Source: CAZUGA01 sp964626505 (GTDB taxonomy: Bacteria; Pseudomonadota; Gammaproteobacteria; Methylococcales; UBA1147). Taken from it: a stretch of DNA of 19,601 bases. This document shows, piece by piece, positions 1 through 6,647 of this stretch (position 1 is its first letter; the number at the start of each line of letters is the position of its first letter). The DNA lies in NCBI GenBank assembly GCA_964626505.1, contig CAZVFR010000028.1:1-19601 (forward strand), read 5' to 3'. Both the position numbers and the translations under genes were made by a program. The notes under the pieces were generated by a model that saw only the letters and a program-made list of their open reading frames with translations, was not told the DNA's origin and made no database searches.

Positions 1-1
1 A

Positions 2-409
2 TTTTCCGGAACCCGTCGGCCCGGTAACCAGAATCATTCCACGCGGTTTCTTGGTCACTTCCTGGAAAAACTTTGGGCAGTTTAAATCTTCAAGAGTGAG
101 CACCTTGGACGGAATTGTTCTGAATACAGCCGCCGCCCCTCTGTTCTGATTGAATGCATTGACACGAAAACGCGCCACGCCCGGCAACTCAAATGAAAAA
201 TCCGTTTCGAAAAATTCTTCGAAATCCTTGCGTTGCTTATCGTTCATTATGTCATAAACCAGAGCGTGCACTTCTTTATGCTCTAAGGCCGGCACGTTGA
301 TACGACGAATGTCTCCGTCTACCCGAATCATGGGCGGTAAACCTGATGACAAGTGCAAGTCGGAAGCTTCGTTTTTTACGGAAAAGGCAAGCAGTTCAGC
401 AATATCCAT
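2..409 (-). CDS. pilT: PilT, twitching-motility retraction ATPase (N-terminal part, cut by window edge)
   Basis: Translation from the ATG at 409 down to the window edge gives 136 residues beginning MDIAELLAFSVKNEASDLHL. This is the characteristic start of PilT, the hexameric cytoplasmic ATPase that drives type IV pilus retraction. The visible part is the PAS-like N-terminal domain (SSGLPPMIRVDGDIRRINVP; FSFELPGVARFRVNAFNQNRG). It ends exactly in the Walker A motif GPTGSGK (residues 130-136), so the catalytic half lies outside the window. A purine-rich GAGGG about 5 bases upstream of the ATG supports the start. The gene diverges from yggS, as in Pseudomonas. Identification rests on direct family recognition; the truncation comes only from the window boundary. 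Confidence 0.95.
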   Translation of the reverse strand, partial: MDIAELLAFSVKNEASDLHLSSGLPPMIRVDGDIRRINVPALEHKEVHALVYDIMNDKQRKDFEEFFETDFSFELPGVARFRVNAFNQNRGAAAVFRTIPSKVLTLEDLNCPKFFQEVTKKPRGMILVTGPTGSGK

Positions 410-470
410 TAGACCCTCTATCGTTAGATTTGACTTTGTTTATGCGTATTGGTCGGGTAACCTTGCAACA

Positions 471-476
471 ATTATA
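471..476 (-). promoter_or_regulatory. Candidate -10 box upstream of pilT
   Basis: The minus strand reads TATAAT here, a perfect sigma70 -10 match about 62 bases upstream of the pilT ATG. I see no good -35 hexamer at 16-18 bases spacing, so this is only a candidate. The rest of the pilT/yggS spacer (410-661) shows no long open frame. Confidence 0.3.
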
Positions 477-661
477 GACGTAACTATTCAGCTCACCACT
501 GTCTGGCTGCATAACTGCGTCTATCACACAAAGCTATGAAGCCCAAACCCCTGTAAACTGCACGTGTTTTCCTTATTCCAGGACCTGACAGCGGCAATCT
601 GAACAGTAAGTTAGTTTATGTCGAATTGATACTTAATTTATAGCCAAACGATTTAAAAACG

Positions 662-1345
662 ATGCCAATATTCGACAAGCTTGCGAAAGTAAAGTCTAGA
701 ATAGCAGCAGCGGAACAAGCAGCTGAGCGAAAATCCAGGTCCGTATTGTTGCTCGCGGTTACAAAAACGCGCGCATCCGAGGAATTAATACAGCTCTATA
801 AGCAAGGCCATCGCCATGTTGGTGAAAATTATCTACAGGAAGCTTTAGCGAAACAACGCAGTCTGGCGAATTACGATTTCACTTGGCATTTTATTGGCCC
901 CATACAATCCAATAAAACCCAGGCAATTAGCCAATATTTCTCGTGGGTGCATAGTGTAGACCGTTTGAAAATTGCACGCCGATTGAATGACCAGCGTCAA
1001 CCAAGCCGCCCCAAGCTTAATATTTGCCTGCAGGTAAATATTAGCGGCGAACAAAGCAAATCCGGTATCAACCCAAACGAGGTTCAGGAGCTCGCTGTTT
1101 CGGTCGCTAAGTTGCCCAATCTCAGGTTGCGCGGATTGATGGCCATTCCACCCGCGGAGGAAAGCGTCGAGGCGCAACGCAGTTCGTTTAAAGCCCTGCG
1201 CACACTTTTCGAATTGATACAAAACAACGGAATCGAACTGGATACATTGTCGATGGGTATGTCCGGCGATATGGAAGCCGCAATTGCTGAAGGATCAACA
1301 CTCGTCAGGATTGGAACGGATATATTCGGCCCCAGAAATCGATAA
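662..1345 (+). CDS. yggS: YggS/PROSC family pyridoxal-phosphate homeostasis protein
   Basis: The 227-residue product matches the YggS (PLPBP) family in length and motifs. LLLAVTKTRASEELI contains the PLP-binding lysine (K35), followed by HVGENYLQEA, the HFIGPIQSNKT block, VQVNISGEQSKSG-like LQVNISGEQSKSG, and the phosphate-binding end LSMGMSGDMEAAIAEGSTLVRIGTDIFG. The protein is a single-domain, fold-type III PLP-binding barrel. It buffers cellular PLP and affects amino- and keto-acid balance; no catalytic activity is firmly assigned. It diverges from pilT, the usual neighbour. Downstream, the proC/yggT genes often found after yggS are absent, and the pyr cluster ends convergently 72 bases away. 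I see no strong Shine-Dalgarno sequence before the ATG. Confidence 0.95.
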   Translation: MPIFDKLAKVKSRIAAAEQAAERKSRSVLLLAVTKTRASEELIQLYKQGHRHVGENYLQEALAKQRSLANYDFTWHFIGPIQSNKTQAISQYFSWVHSVDRLKIARRLNDQRQPSRPKLNICLQVNISGEQSKSGINPNEVQELAVSVAKLPNLRLRGLMAIPPAEESVEAQRSSFKALRTLFELIQNNGIELDTLSMGMSGDMEAAIAEGSTLVRIGTDIFGPRNR

Positions 1346-1369
1346 TAACTCGTAACTACTAAGCTAGCC

Positions 1370-1382
1370 CTGACCAGGTCAG
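1370..1382. other. Short inverted repeat between convergent yggS and pyrC' ends
   Basis: CTGACCAGGTCAG is a near-perfect palindrome midway in the 72-base gap between two convergent stops. It has no T-tract on either side, so a role in termination is weakly supported. Confidence 0.2.
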
Positions 1383-1417
1383 CGGATCGGTATTGCACAC
1401 CATACTCCTACCAACAA

Positions 1418-2704
1418 TCAATGCATCTCATAAACAATACGCCCCTCAACCAGCGTATGCGTCACCTTCCCGCGCATGGACTGGCCAAAAAATGGTGTGT
1501 TTTTACCACTACTCAACCAGTTGTCAGGTGTAGGCGTCCAAACGGCGTCGGGGTCGAAAATGCACAGATCGGCAATCGCACCCGGGCCCAATTGCCCTGA
1601 TTTCAAACCCAGCAGATCGGCTGGTCCACTGGTCAGGCTAGCTACAGCACTAAACCGATCCAAACTCTGTTCGGTTACAAGACGCAACGTTAAGGGCAGC
1701 AAAGTCTCTAACGTCGACATACCGGGTTCGGTAGACGAAAATGCATCTAACTTGGCGCCTTCTTCGTGCGGTTGATGGTCTGAACAGACAGCTGCAATGG
1801 TACCATTTGCTAAACCGGCTCGAAGTGCATCGCGGTCCTTTATCGTGCGAAGAGGTGGTACAACATGGAATAGCGGGTCATAGTCCACCAGATCCTGATC
1901 GCTTAAATGTAATTGGTGTGCAGAGACATCCGCTGTGACCGCTAAACCCTCGTTTTTCGCGTTAGCAATTAGCGTCACCGCCCGTGCGCCACTCAATTGC
2001 GCAAAATGGACTCGACCACCCGTTTGTTCTATCAACGCCAGAACTTGTGCAACAGCAACCGTTTCGGCAGCCTCGGGTATTGCCGGCAACCCAAGCCTCG
2101 TTGCAACAGCACCTTCGTGCGCAACCCCTTTATTCTTCAGCCAAGGGTCTTCGGGCCGAATAATGACAAGCAGACCAAAACTGGCCGCATATTCCATCGC
2201 CCGTCGTAATACCAATAGGTTCTCTACCGAGCTGGCAGCATTGCTTACCGCGACGCACCCGGCTTTTTTTAACGCGCGCATCTCGCTCAACTCTTTTCCT
2301 TTTAATAACCGAGTGAGCGCGCCTATAGGAAGTATTCGGGATTTTCCGATACGCTCAGCACGATCCTTGATTAGCTCGGCCACCGCTGGCGTGTCGATGA
2401 CAGGTGTCGTATCGGGGGGGCAGCAAAGCATCGTAATACCCGCGCGAGCCGCTGCCGCTGTCTCACTGGCAATGGTCGCTTTGTGCTCCTGACCCGGTTC
2501 GCGTACGCGTGCGCATAAATCGATAAAACCGGGGCAAACAATGTATCCCGGCACGTGGATTTCCCGATCCGCATGAAATCCGTCCGGGGGGTCACCGACC
2601 GCAACAACCTGGCCGCGCGCAAGATATAGAGTTTCATCCTTATCTATTCCGTTGGCCGGATCAATCAAGCGGCCTCCGGTTATCATAATGCGCGGAACAT
2701 CCAT
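1418..2704 (-). CDS. pyrC: PyrC', dihydroorotase-like protein lacking the metal ligands (probable pseudo-enzyme)
   Basis: The 428-residue protein is a full-length type I dihydroorotase/amidohydrolase homologue (PGFIDL...REPGQEH; SAHQLHLSD; VVPPLRTIKDRDAL; VCSDHQPHEEGAK). The usual DLHVHLREPG metal site reads DLCARVREPG (residues 62-71), so both histidines are replaced. The SDD-type aspartate site reads SNAA (154-157), the HAED-type histidine reads RPED (183-186), and the HhST-type site reads AQLS (235-238). Only the late Asp in CSDHQPH (about 309) remains. In Pseudomonas, such an inactive PyrC' associates with PyrB and is needed for ATCase assembly; by analogy I infer a structural role here. 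The start is supported by TAATG overlap with the pyrB stop, implying translational coupling. A separate active dihydroorotase must be encoded elsewhere. Confidence 0.9.
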   Translation of the reverse strand: MDVPRIMITGGRLIDPANGIDKDETLYLARGQVVAVGDPPDGFHADREIHVPGYIVCPGFIDLCARVREPGQEHKATIASETAAAARAGITMLCCPPDTTPVIDTPAVAELIKDRAERIGKSRILPIGALTRLLKGKELSEMRALKKAGCVAVSNAASSVENLLVLRRAMEYAASFGLLVIIRPEDPWLKNKGVAHEGAVATRLGLPAIPEAAETVAVAQVLALIEQTGGRVHFAQLSGARAVTLIANAKNEGLAVTADVSAHQLHLSDQDLVDYDPLFHVVPPLRTIKDRDALRAGLANGTIAAVCSDHQPHEEGAKLDAFSSTEPGMSTLETLLPLTLRLVTEQSLDRFSAVASLTSGPADLLGLKSGQLGPGAIADLCIFDPDAVWTPTPDNWLSSGKNTPFFGQSMRGKVTHTLVEGRIVYEMH

Positions 2705-3687
2705 TATGAAGCCTCCTTACTCTTAGCTTCGGAGTGCATAGCCAATGTCATGACCGCCATGCGAATCGCGATACCATAACCGACTTGCTGCAGAATAACC
2801 GATGCGGAACAATCCGCTACGCGCGACTCAATTTCAACCCCGCGATTTATAGGCCCTGGATGCATGACTATGGCGTCGGGTTCGGCAATCTGCAAACGTT
2901 GTTCAGTCAAACCAAAACAGCTGAAATATTCATGCTCGCTGGGCAAAAACGCGCCTCGCATCCGCTCATTCTGCAACCTCAGCATGATAACGACATTCAC
3001 GCCGCGCAATCCTTCCTCCATAGTATAGAATACACGAACCCCTAACGATTCCGCGTCTACGGGTAACAAGGTTTTAGGCGCGATAACACGAATTTCCGGC
3101 ACGCCTAAAGTGTTCAGTGCTAGGATTTGCGAACGCGCAACCCGCGAATGCAAAATATCGCCGACGATGGCCACGCAAAGATTATCGAAATCGCCTTTGT
3201 GGCGGCGAATCGTAAACATATCCAACATCGCCTGCGTGGGATGCGAGTGACTACCATCACCCGCGTTGATCACGCTAACGTGGGGTGCCACATGCTGGGC
3301 GATAAAATACGGCGCACCGCTTTTACCGTGGCGAACCACAAACATGTCGACATGCATTGCCTCCAAATTCCGTATGGTATCCAGCAAGCTCTCGCCTTTA
3401 GAAGTCGCGGACCGCGCAACATCGATATTCAAAACATCCGCCGACAATCGCTTACCCGCCAACTCGAAGGTGGTTCGCGTCCGCGTGCTATTCTCAAAAA
3501 AAAGATTAACTATGGTTTTACCGCGTAACAGAGGAACTTTTTTGACCGCTTGATCGGCAACGCCCGCAAATGATTCCGCGGTATCCATAATGCGAACCAA
3601 TAAATCTTTGTCCAAGCCATCAATCGATAAAAAATGGCGCAACTGCCCCGTTGCATCAAGTTGATTACCGCAGGTTCTAGCCCGCAT
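2704..3687 (-). CDS. pyrB: Aspartate carbamoyltransferase catalytic subunit
   Basis: The 327-residue protein condenses carbamoyl phosphate and aspartate to carbamoyl aspartate, the committed step of UMP synthesis. Visible motifs are the carbamoyl-phosphate loop FFENSTRTRTTFEL (64-77), the lysine of SATSKGES (K97), FVVRHGKSGA, GDGSHSHPTQAMLD, VGDILHSRVARS, and HPGPINRGVEIES (276-288). Length fits the roughly 330-residue Pseudomonas-type class. The first five residues (MRART) lie in or at the edge of the terminal inverted repeat of a foldback element. A TGA occurs two codons upstream in frame, so the ATG at 3687 is the first possible start. GGTGAG lies only 2 bases before it. The residues LDATGQLRHFLSIDGL that follow match the normal PyrB N-terminus. 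The gene overlaps pyrC' by one base. Confidence 0.95.
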   Translation of the reverse strand: MRARTCGNQLDATGQLRHFLSIDGLDKDLLVRIMDTAESFAGVADQAVKKVPLLRGKTIVNLFFENSTRTRTTFELAGKRLSADVLNIDVARSATSKGESLLDTIRNLEAMHVDMFVVRHGKSGAPYFIAQHVAPHVSVINAGDGSHSHPTQAMLDMFTIRRHKGDFDNLCVAIVGDILHSRVARSQILALNTLGVPEIRVIAPKTLLPVDAESLGVRVFYTMEEGLRGVNVVIMLRLQNERMRGAFLPSEHEYFSCFGLTEQRLQIAEPDAIVMHPGPINRGVEIESRVADCSASVILQQVGYGIAIRMAVMTLAMHSEAKSKEAS

Positions 3688-3843
3688 TTCTCACCCGAAT
3701 GACAAACCCTCGATTGATCTTTGTTCTCACAAAGAATTTTCTTCCCTCGGAAAGACAGCCCGTATTTCGCTCGCCCAGAAAACCCCTTGTGAGAACAAAT
3801 CTCCGCGCGATCATCTCGCCCTCGGGTAAGCAATGCAGACTAG
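3677..3843. repeat. Foldback (MITE-like) repeat, copy 1, in the pyrR-pyrB junction
   Basis: This 167-bp unit begins and ends with CTAG. The left end CCCGCATTTCTCACCCGA pairs with the right end (complement TCTGCATTGCTTACCCGA). An inner perfect 13-bp inverted repeat lies at 3720-3732 and 3787-3799 (TTTGTTCTCACAA / TTGTGAGAACAAA), and more arm pairing (TTTTCT / AGAAAA) leads to a small loop. The whole unit can therefore fold into one long imperfect hairpin. It is homologous to 8999-9179 and, in reverse orientation, 18096-18261. It separates pyrR from pyrB, and its left terminal repeat contains the pyrB start codon. No transposase is present, so mobility is inferred. Confidence 0.85.
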
Positions 3844-3865
3844 CGGTCACGTGCACAGTTTTCGA

Positions 3866-4387
3866 TTATAGCGTTTCTGATTTGAATTCATGAATGCTAA
3901 GCTTTAGTGGGTCAGGACCGGTTAATTTTATCCGTTGATTGGGTTTCAAATCTACCCGGGCACCAACGCAATCGGCCTGAATCGGGATTTGACGTCCATC
4001 ACGTTCAATCAACACACCCAGTAATACGTTTGCCGGACGGCCATAATCAAAAATTTCGTTTAATGCGGCACGTATGGTTCTACCGGTATATAACACGTCA
4101 TCGACCAACAGAATATCCCGGCCTTCAATACTAAACGGCAGTTTACTGGGTCGAACCTGTGGCTGCACACCAATTTCGGAGAAATCGTCGCGATAAAACG
4201 AAATATCCAGCATCCCCAAAGGATCGTGCAAATCCAATCGATCATGCAGCACTTCAGCAATCCAAGTCCCACCCGTATGAATGCCTATCATCACGGGATC
4301 GTTTAGCGCTTTGACCTTGATCTCAGATTGTATAGCAGTGACCAATAGGTCAAGCGTATCATCAACATTCAGATCAACATCGGACAT
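3866..4387 (-). CDS. pyrR: PyrR, pyrimidine operon regulator / uracil phosphoribosyltransferase homologue
   Basis: The 173-residue protein is a type I phosphoribosyltransferase. The PRPP-binding signature DILLVDDVLYTGRTI spans residues 91-105. Other family blocks are IGIHTGGTWIAEVLHDRL (34-51), DISFYRDDFSEIG (61-73), and the C-terminal KSETL tail region. In Firmicutes PyrR binds pyr mRNA to control attenuation and also has UPRTase activity. In Pseudomonas-type clusters it sits in the same place, but its regulatory role is less clear. The start has a good Shine-Dalgarno sequence (AAGGTGA, 7 bases upstream) overlapping the ruvX stop, so the two genes are probably co-translated. The gap to pyrB is 178 bases and almost entirely filled by the foldback repeat. 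Confidence 0.92.
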   Translation of the reverse strand: MSDVDLNVDDTLDLLVTAIQSEIKVKALNDPVMIGIHTGGTWIAEVLHDRLDLHDPLGMLDISFYRDDFSEIGVQPQVRPSKLPFSIEGRDILLVDDVLYTGRTIRAALNEIFDYGRPANVLLGVLIERDGRQIPIQADCVGARVDLKPNQRIKLTGPDPLKLSIHEFKSETL

Positions 4388-4394
4388 ACAAGCA

Positions 4395-4901
4395 TCACCT
4401 TAGGCGGGCATGGTTAAGCCATGATTGCAGAATTAATTGGGCGGCAAGTTGATCCTGAACCCGCCACATTCTAGAAGCGGATAGATCAAGCTCATCGAAT
4501 AATAACCGTTTCGCTTCGATCGTAGTCAGCACCTCATCCATACCGTGTACCGGGAGCTGATATCGGCCCTCAAGTTGCCTACAAAACTTAAGCATGGGCT
4601 GAGTTACGGGATTTTCCGTCCTATCATTTTGATGGGATATCCCTACAACCATACCGCACGGTTGCCATTGGTTTATCAATTCAGAAATGGCCTGCCAATT
4701 CGGTTTCTGACCAACCGACCGGAGTGTTGTGAGCGGACTTGCAATGCCAGTCTGGATATCCCCTACCGCTACCCCAATTTTACGGACACCAAAATCGAAT
4801 CCCAAATAGGTTTCAGAGTGGAGCGTATCAAGTACCGGATCATTACTCATTTTCGGGTTCGATTTTAGCGCGGGTCCTTTATAAATACCATCGATAACCA
4901 T
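4395..4901 (-). CDS. ruvX: RuvX/YqgF family RNase H-like nuclease
   Basis: The open frame encodes 168 residues. The conserved domain begins at YLGFDFGVRKIGVAVGD (32-48, catalytic-type Asp36) and continues with PCGMVVGISHQND, VHGMDEVLTTIEA (acidic residue near 122-123) and WRVQDQLAAQLIL (Asp150). This matches the DEDD-type RNase H fold of YqgF, implicated in pre-16S rRNA 5' processing and also called putative Holliday junction resolvase. The family is usually about 140-150 residues, so the internal Met18 (ATG at 4850) is the more likely start. Neither ATG has a convincing ribosome-binding site. The glycine-rich GLPLNMDG stretch common in homologues is diverged (GISHQNDRTEN). It lies 7 bases upstream of pyrR and is separated from yqgE by a repeat-rich gap. 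Confidence 0.88.
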   Translation of the reverse strand: MVIDGIYKGPALKSNPKMSNDPVLDTLHSETYLGFDFGVRKIGVAVGDIQTGIASPLTTLRSVGQKPNWQAISELINQWQPCGMVVGISHQNDRTENPVTQPMLKFCRQLEGRYQLPVHGMDEVLTTIEAKRLLFDELDLSASRMWRVQDQLAAQLILQSWLNHARLR

Positions 4902-4960
4902 TCAGCATAATCCGGTAGCTGTTCAGATTGCGGCTTATTTTTGTGCGTACACGGAAAAAG

Positions 4961-5063
4961 CGCGGAGTTTATGAGCATAAATGAGCACTTCTACTCCACG
5001 CATCCCTGCGTTTCGCCCTTCGGGCCAGCCTGTGGCTGTTCAAAAACGCTCCAGGCGTTTTTG
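4961..5063. repeat. Hairpin-rich REP-like intergenic repeat between yqgE and ruvX
   Basis: Within about 100 bases there are several consecutive stems. TTTATG/CATAAA lies at 4968-4981 around a 2-base centre, and GGAGT...ACTCC encloses it. GCCC/GGGC follows near 5015-5025, then AGCC/GGCT around TGT, then the strong stem at 5041-5063. It encodes no obvious protein. The style resembles dispersed REP-like intergenic repeats in other gammaproteobacteria, which is an impression I cannot confirm without a genome search. No second copy occurs in this window. Confidence 0.5.
5041..5063. terminator. Candidate bidirectional intrinsic terminator in the yqgE-ruvX gap
   Basis: CAAAAACGC and GCGTTTTTG form a perfect 9-bp stem with a 5-base loop. 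The A/T flanks give a five-T run inside the stem on both strands. It could terminate or attenuate minus-strand transcription between yqgE and ruvX, or simply be part of the REP-like unit. A run of eight T on the minus strand (5080-5087) follows yqgE, but its stem is only about 3 bp. Confidence 0.4.
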
Positions 5064-5124
5064 TGACGCAGTAATCGCAAAAAAAAGCCGTAAGCTGAAT
5101 AGTTACCTACACCGAACGGCGGCA

Positions 5125-5688
5125 TTAGCCATGGCCCGCATCCGAAGACAATAAATCCAGATCAACTCCCATTTGCTCAGCCGCTGATTTCCAGCGTTTA
5201 TCGGCGGGCAAATCGAATAGTATCTGATTCTGAGCCGGTGCATTGAGCCATGCGTTTTGAATAATTTCGTGTTCCAATTGACCCTCGCCCCAGCCCGCAT
5301 AACCCAGCGCTATAAACATTTTTTCAGGCCCTTTACCCACTGCAACCGCTTCCATTATATCCCGCGATGTCGTCAGCCTAATAGAATCGGTAACCGCCAG
5401 CGATGAATCCCATACGCCTTCTTGTTCATGTATTACAAACCCCCGCTCTGGCTGGACTGGACCTCCAAAATGAACCTGTGTGGCTGCGACCTCTTGATTC
5501 TCAACCCGAATATCCATTTGCTTCAATATGTCAGCCAGCGTTAAGTCGCTCGGACGATTGATTACAATTCCCAAAGCGCCTTCCTTACTATGCTGGCAAA
5601 CATAGGTTACCGTGCGGTGAAAATTGGGATCGCCCAATCCAGGCATTGCGATTAAAAGTTGATCCGTTAAATTCATACTTTCTGTCAT
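5125..5688 (-). CDS. yqgE: YqgE/AlgH family protein (DUF179)
   Basis: The 187-residue product is a full-length YqgE/AlgH protein: LTDQLLIAMPGLGDPNFHRTVTYVCQHSKEGALGIVINRPSDLTL at the N-terminus, VHFGGPVQPERGFVIHE in the middle, and ALGYAGWGEGQLEHEIIQNAWL near the C-terminus. The molecular function of the family is not established; AlgH was linked to alginate regulation in Pseudomonas. It sits in its conserved position between tonB and ruvX. Two starts are possible, ATG 5688 or ATG 5676 (Met5). The second gives a product beginning MNLTDQLLIAMP, closer to the usual family start. Confidence 0.93.
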   Translation of the reverse strand: MTESMNLTDQLLIAMPGLGDPNFHRTVTYVCQHSKEGALGIVINRPSDLTLADILKQMDIRVENQEVAATQVHFGGPVQPERGFVIHEQEGVWDSSLAVTDSIRLTTSRDIMEAVAVGKGPEKMFIALGYAGWGEGQLEHEIIQNAWLNAPAQNQILFDLPADKRWKSAAEQMGVDLDLLSSDAGHG

Positions 5689-5768
5689 ATTTCTATTTAC
5701 TAACTATTCGGTTAAGCGATCGCGCAACTATTCATCTCGCTACTATTTGAGACCATCGAAACGGCCTT

Positions 5769-6647
5769 CTAGCCACTAGTTGTCAAGTGAGAATCATCGA
5801 AGAACTTCCAAGCTCTTGTGATCACCAATACATCCGCATCGTCAGACAACTCTTTCGGAAACGGTGCAAACGGGCTCGCTAAGCGCACAATTCTGACGGC
5901 ACCGTCATCCAAAGCTTTATGCCCGGAAGAGCGCCGAATTTTAATACTATAAATGGAACCATCCCGCCTAAGACCTACGGCTAACAATAAAGAGCCCGAT
6001 AACTTTCTGCGCCGGGCTTCATCCGGATAATTGAGGTTACCGATCCGTTCGACTTTATCTTGCCAAGCCTTTTCGTAAGCCGCGGCCTTGTATTTATGCG
6101 CATTGACCGAATTAATAAACTTAATTCTAGGCCGCTTTGCGATGTCGTTTTGAGTGCGGGCTATATCAGCCCCGAGCCGTGCAATCTGCTGCGATAAATC
6201 AGCGGCTGTAAAAACCTGGCGTTTTTCCTGCGGTTTAAGATTGTGTTGCTCAGCCGAATTTATCTTCTTTTTCGAAACCCGTTGGGTTAACACTTTGGTC
6301 GGTTTTACGCGTGCGCCACTCGCGACCGACGCTTGAGTCGAAGTCTGTTGCTGTGCACCGGAAAACTCGGACCGCTTTCGCGAAGGCTCAGCTTTCTGTA
6401 ACGATTCGCCGCTTCCGTGTTGATTGTCTTGAGCTAAATAATCGGCATCCTTCGGCGCATTCTTGGTTGGAGAAACAACCAACGCAATATCCAATGATTT
6501 GTTAATGCGTGGAGGTTTGGAATTTTCAAAGCCAACACCCAAAATAATCAACGCATGAACCAATACCGCCAGAAAAAGAGTAATCGTTAACCGGTCGGTT
6601 GGAGAATCCGGTGCATTCACATATGCAAAATCAGTCACTGTACTCAT
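5769..6647 (-). CDS. tonB: TonB family energy transducer (TonB3-like)
   Basis: The 292-residue protein has a short cytoplasmic N-terminus and one membrane anchor (about 19-40, LTITLFLAVLVHALIILGVGFE). The anchor includes the conserved His31 used for coupling to ExbB/ExbD. A periplasmic linker follows with the YLAQDNQHGSGES motif typical of the Pseudomonas TonB3 branch, then a coiled region (LSQQIARLGADIARTQND). The C-terminal TonB domain (about 195-285) contains YPDEARRRKLSGSLLLAVGLRRDGSI and RIVRLASPFAPFP. The linker is rich in Lys, Gln and Ser rather than a long Pro-Lys repeat. TonB3 of P. aeruginosa is reported to affect twitching motility, which is notable with pilT nearby. The start overlaps the gshB stop (ATGA), so the two are translationally coupled. 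Confidence 0.92.
   Translation of the reverse strand: MSTVTDFAYVNAPDSPTDRLTITLFLAVLVHALIILGVGFENSKPPRINKSLDIALVVSPTKNAPKDADYLAQDNQHGSGESLQKAEPSRKRSEFSGAQQQTSTQASVASGARVKPTKVLTQRVSKKKINSAEQHNLKPQEKRQVFTAADLSQQIARLGADIARTQNDIAKRPRIKFINSVNAHKYKAAAYEKAWQDKVERIGNLNYPDEARRRKLSGSLLLAVGLRRDGSIYSIKIRRSSGHKALDDGAVRIVRLASPFAPFPKELSDDADVLVITRAWKFFDDSHLTTSG

Noticed and set aside
297..539. Plus-strand 80-residue open frame opposite pilT
   Set aside because: It is antisense to the clear PilT coding sequence and runs into the intergenic gap with no family resemblance.
3510..3833. Minus-strand open frame (107 residues) through foldback copy 1 and into pyrB
   Set aside because: It reads pyrB in the wrong frame; the part in the repeat is discussed only as a property of the repeat.
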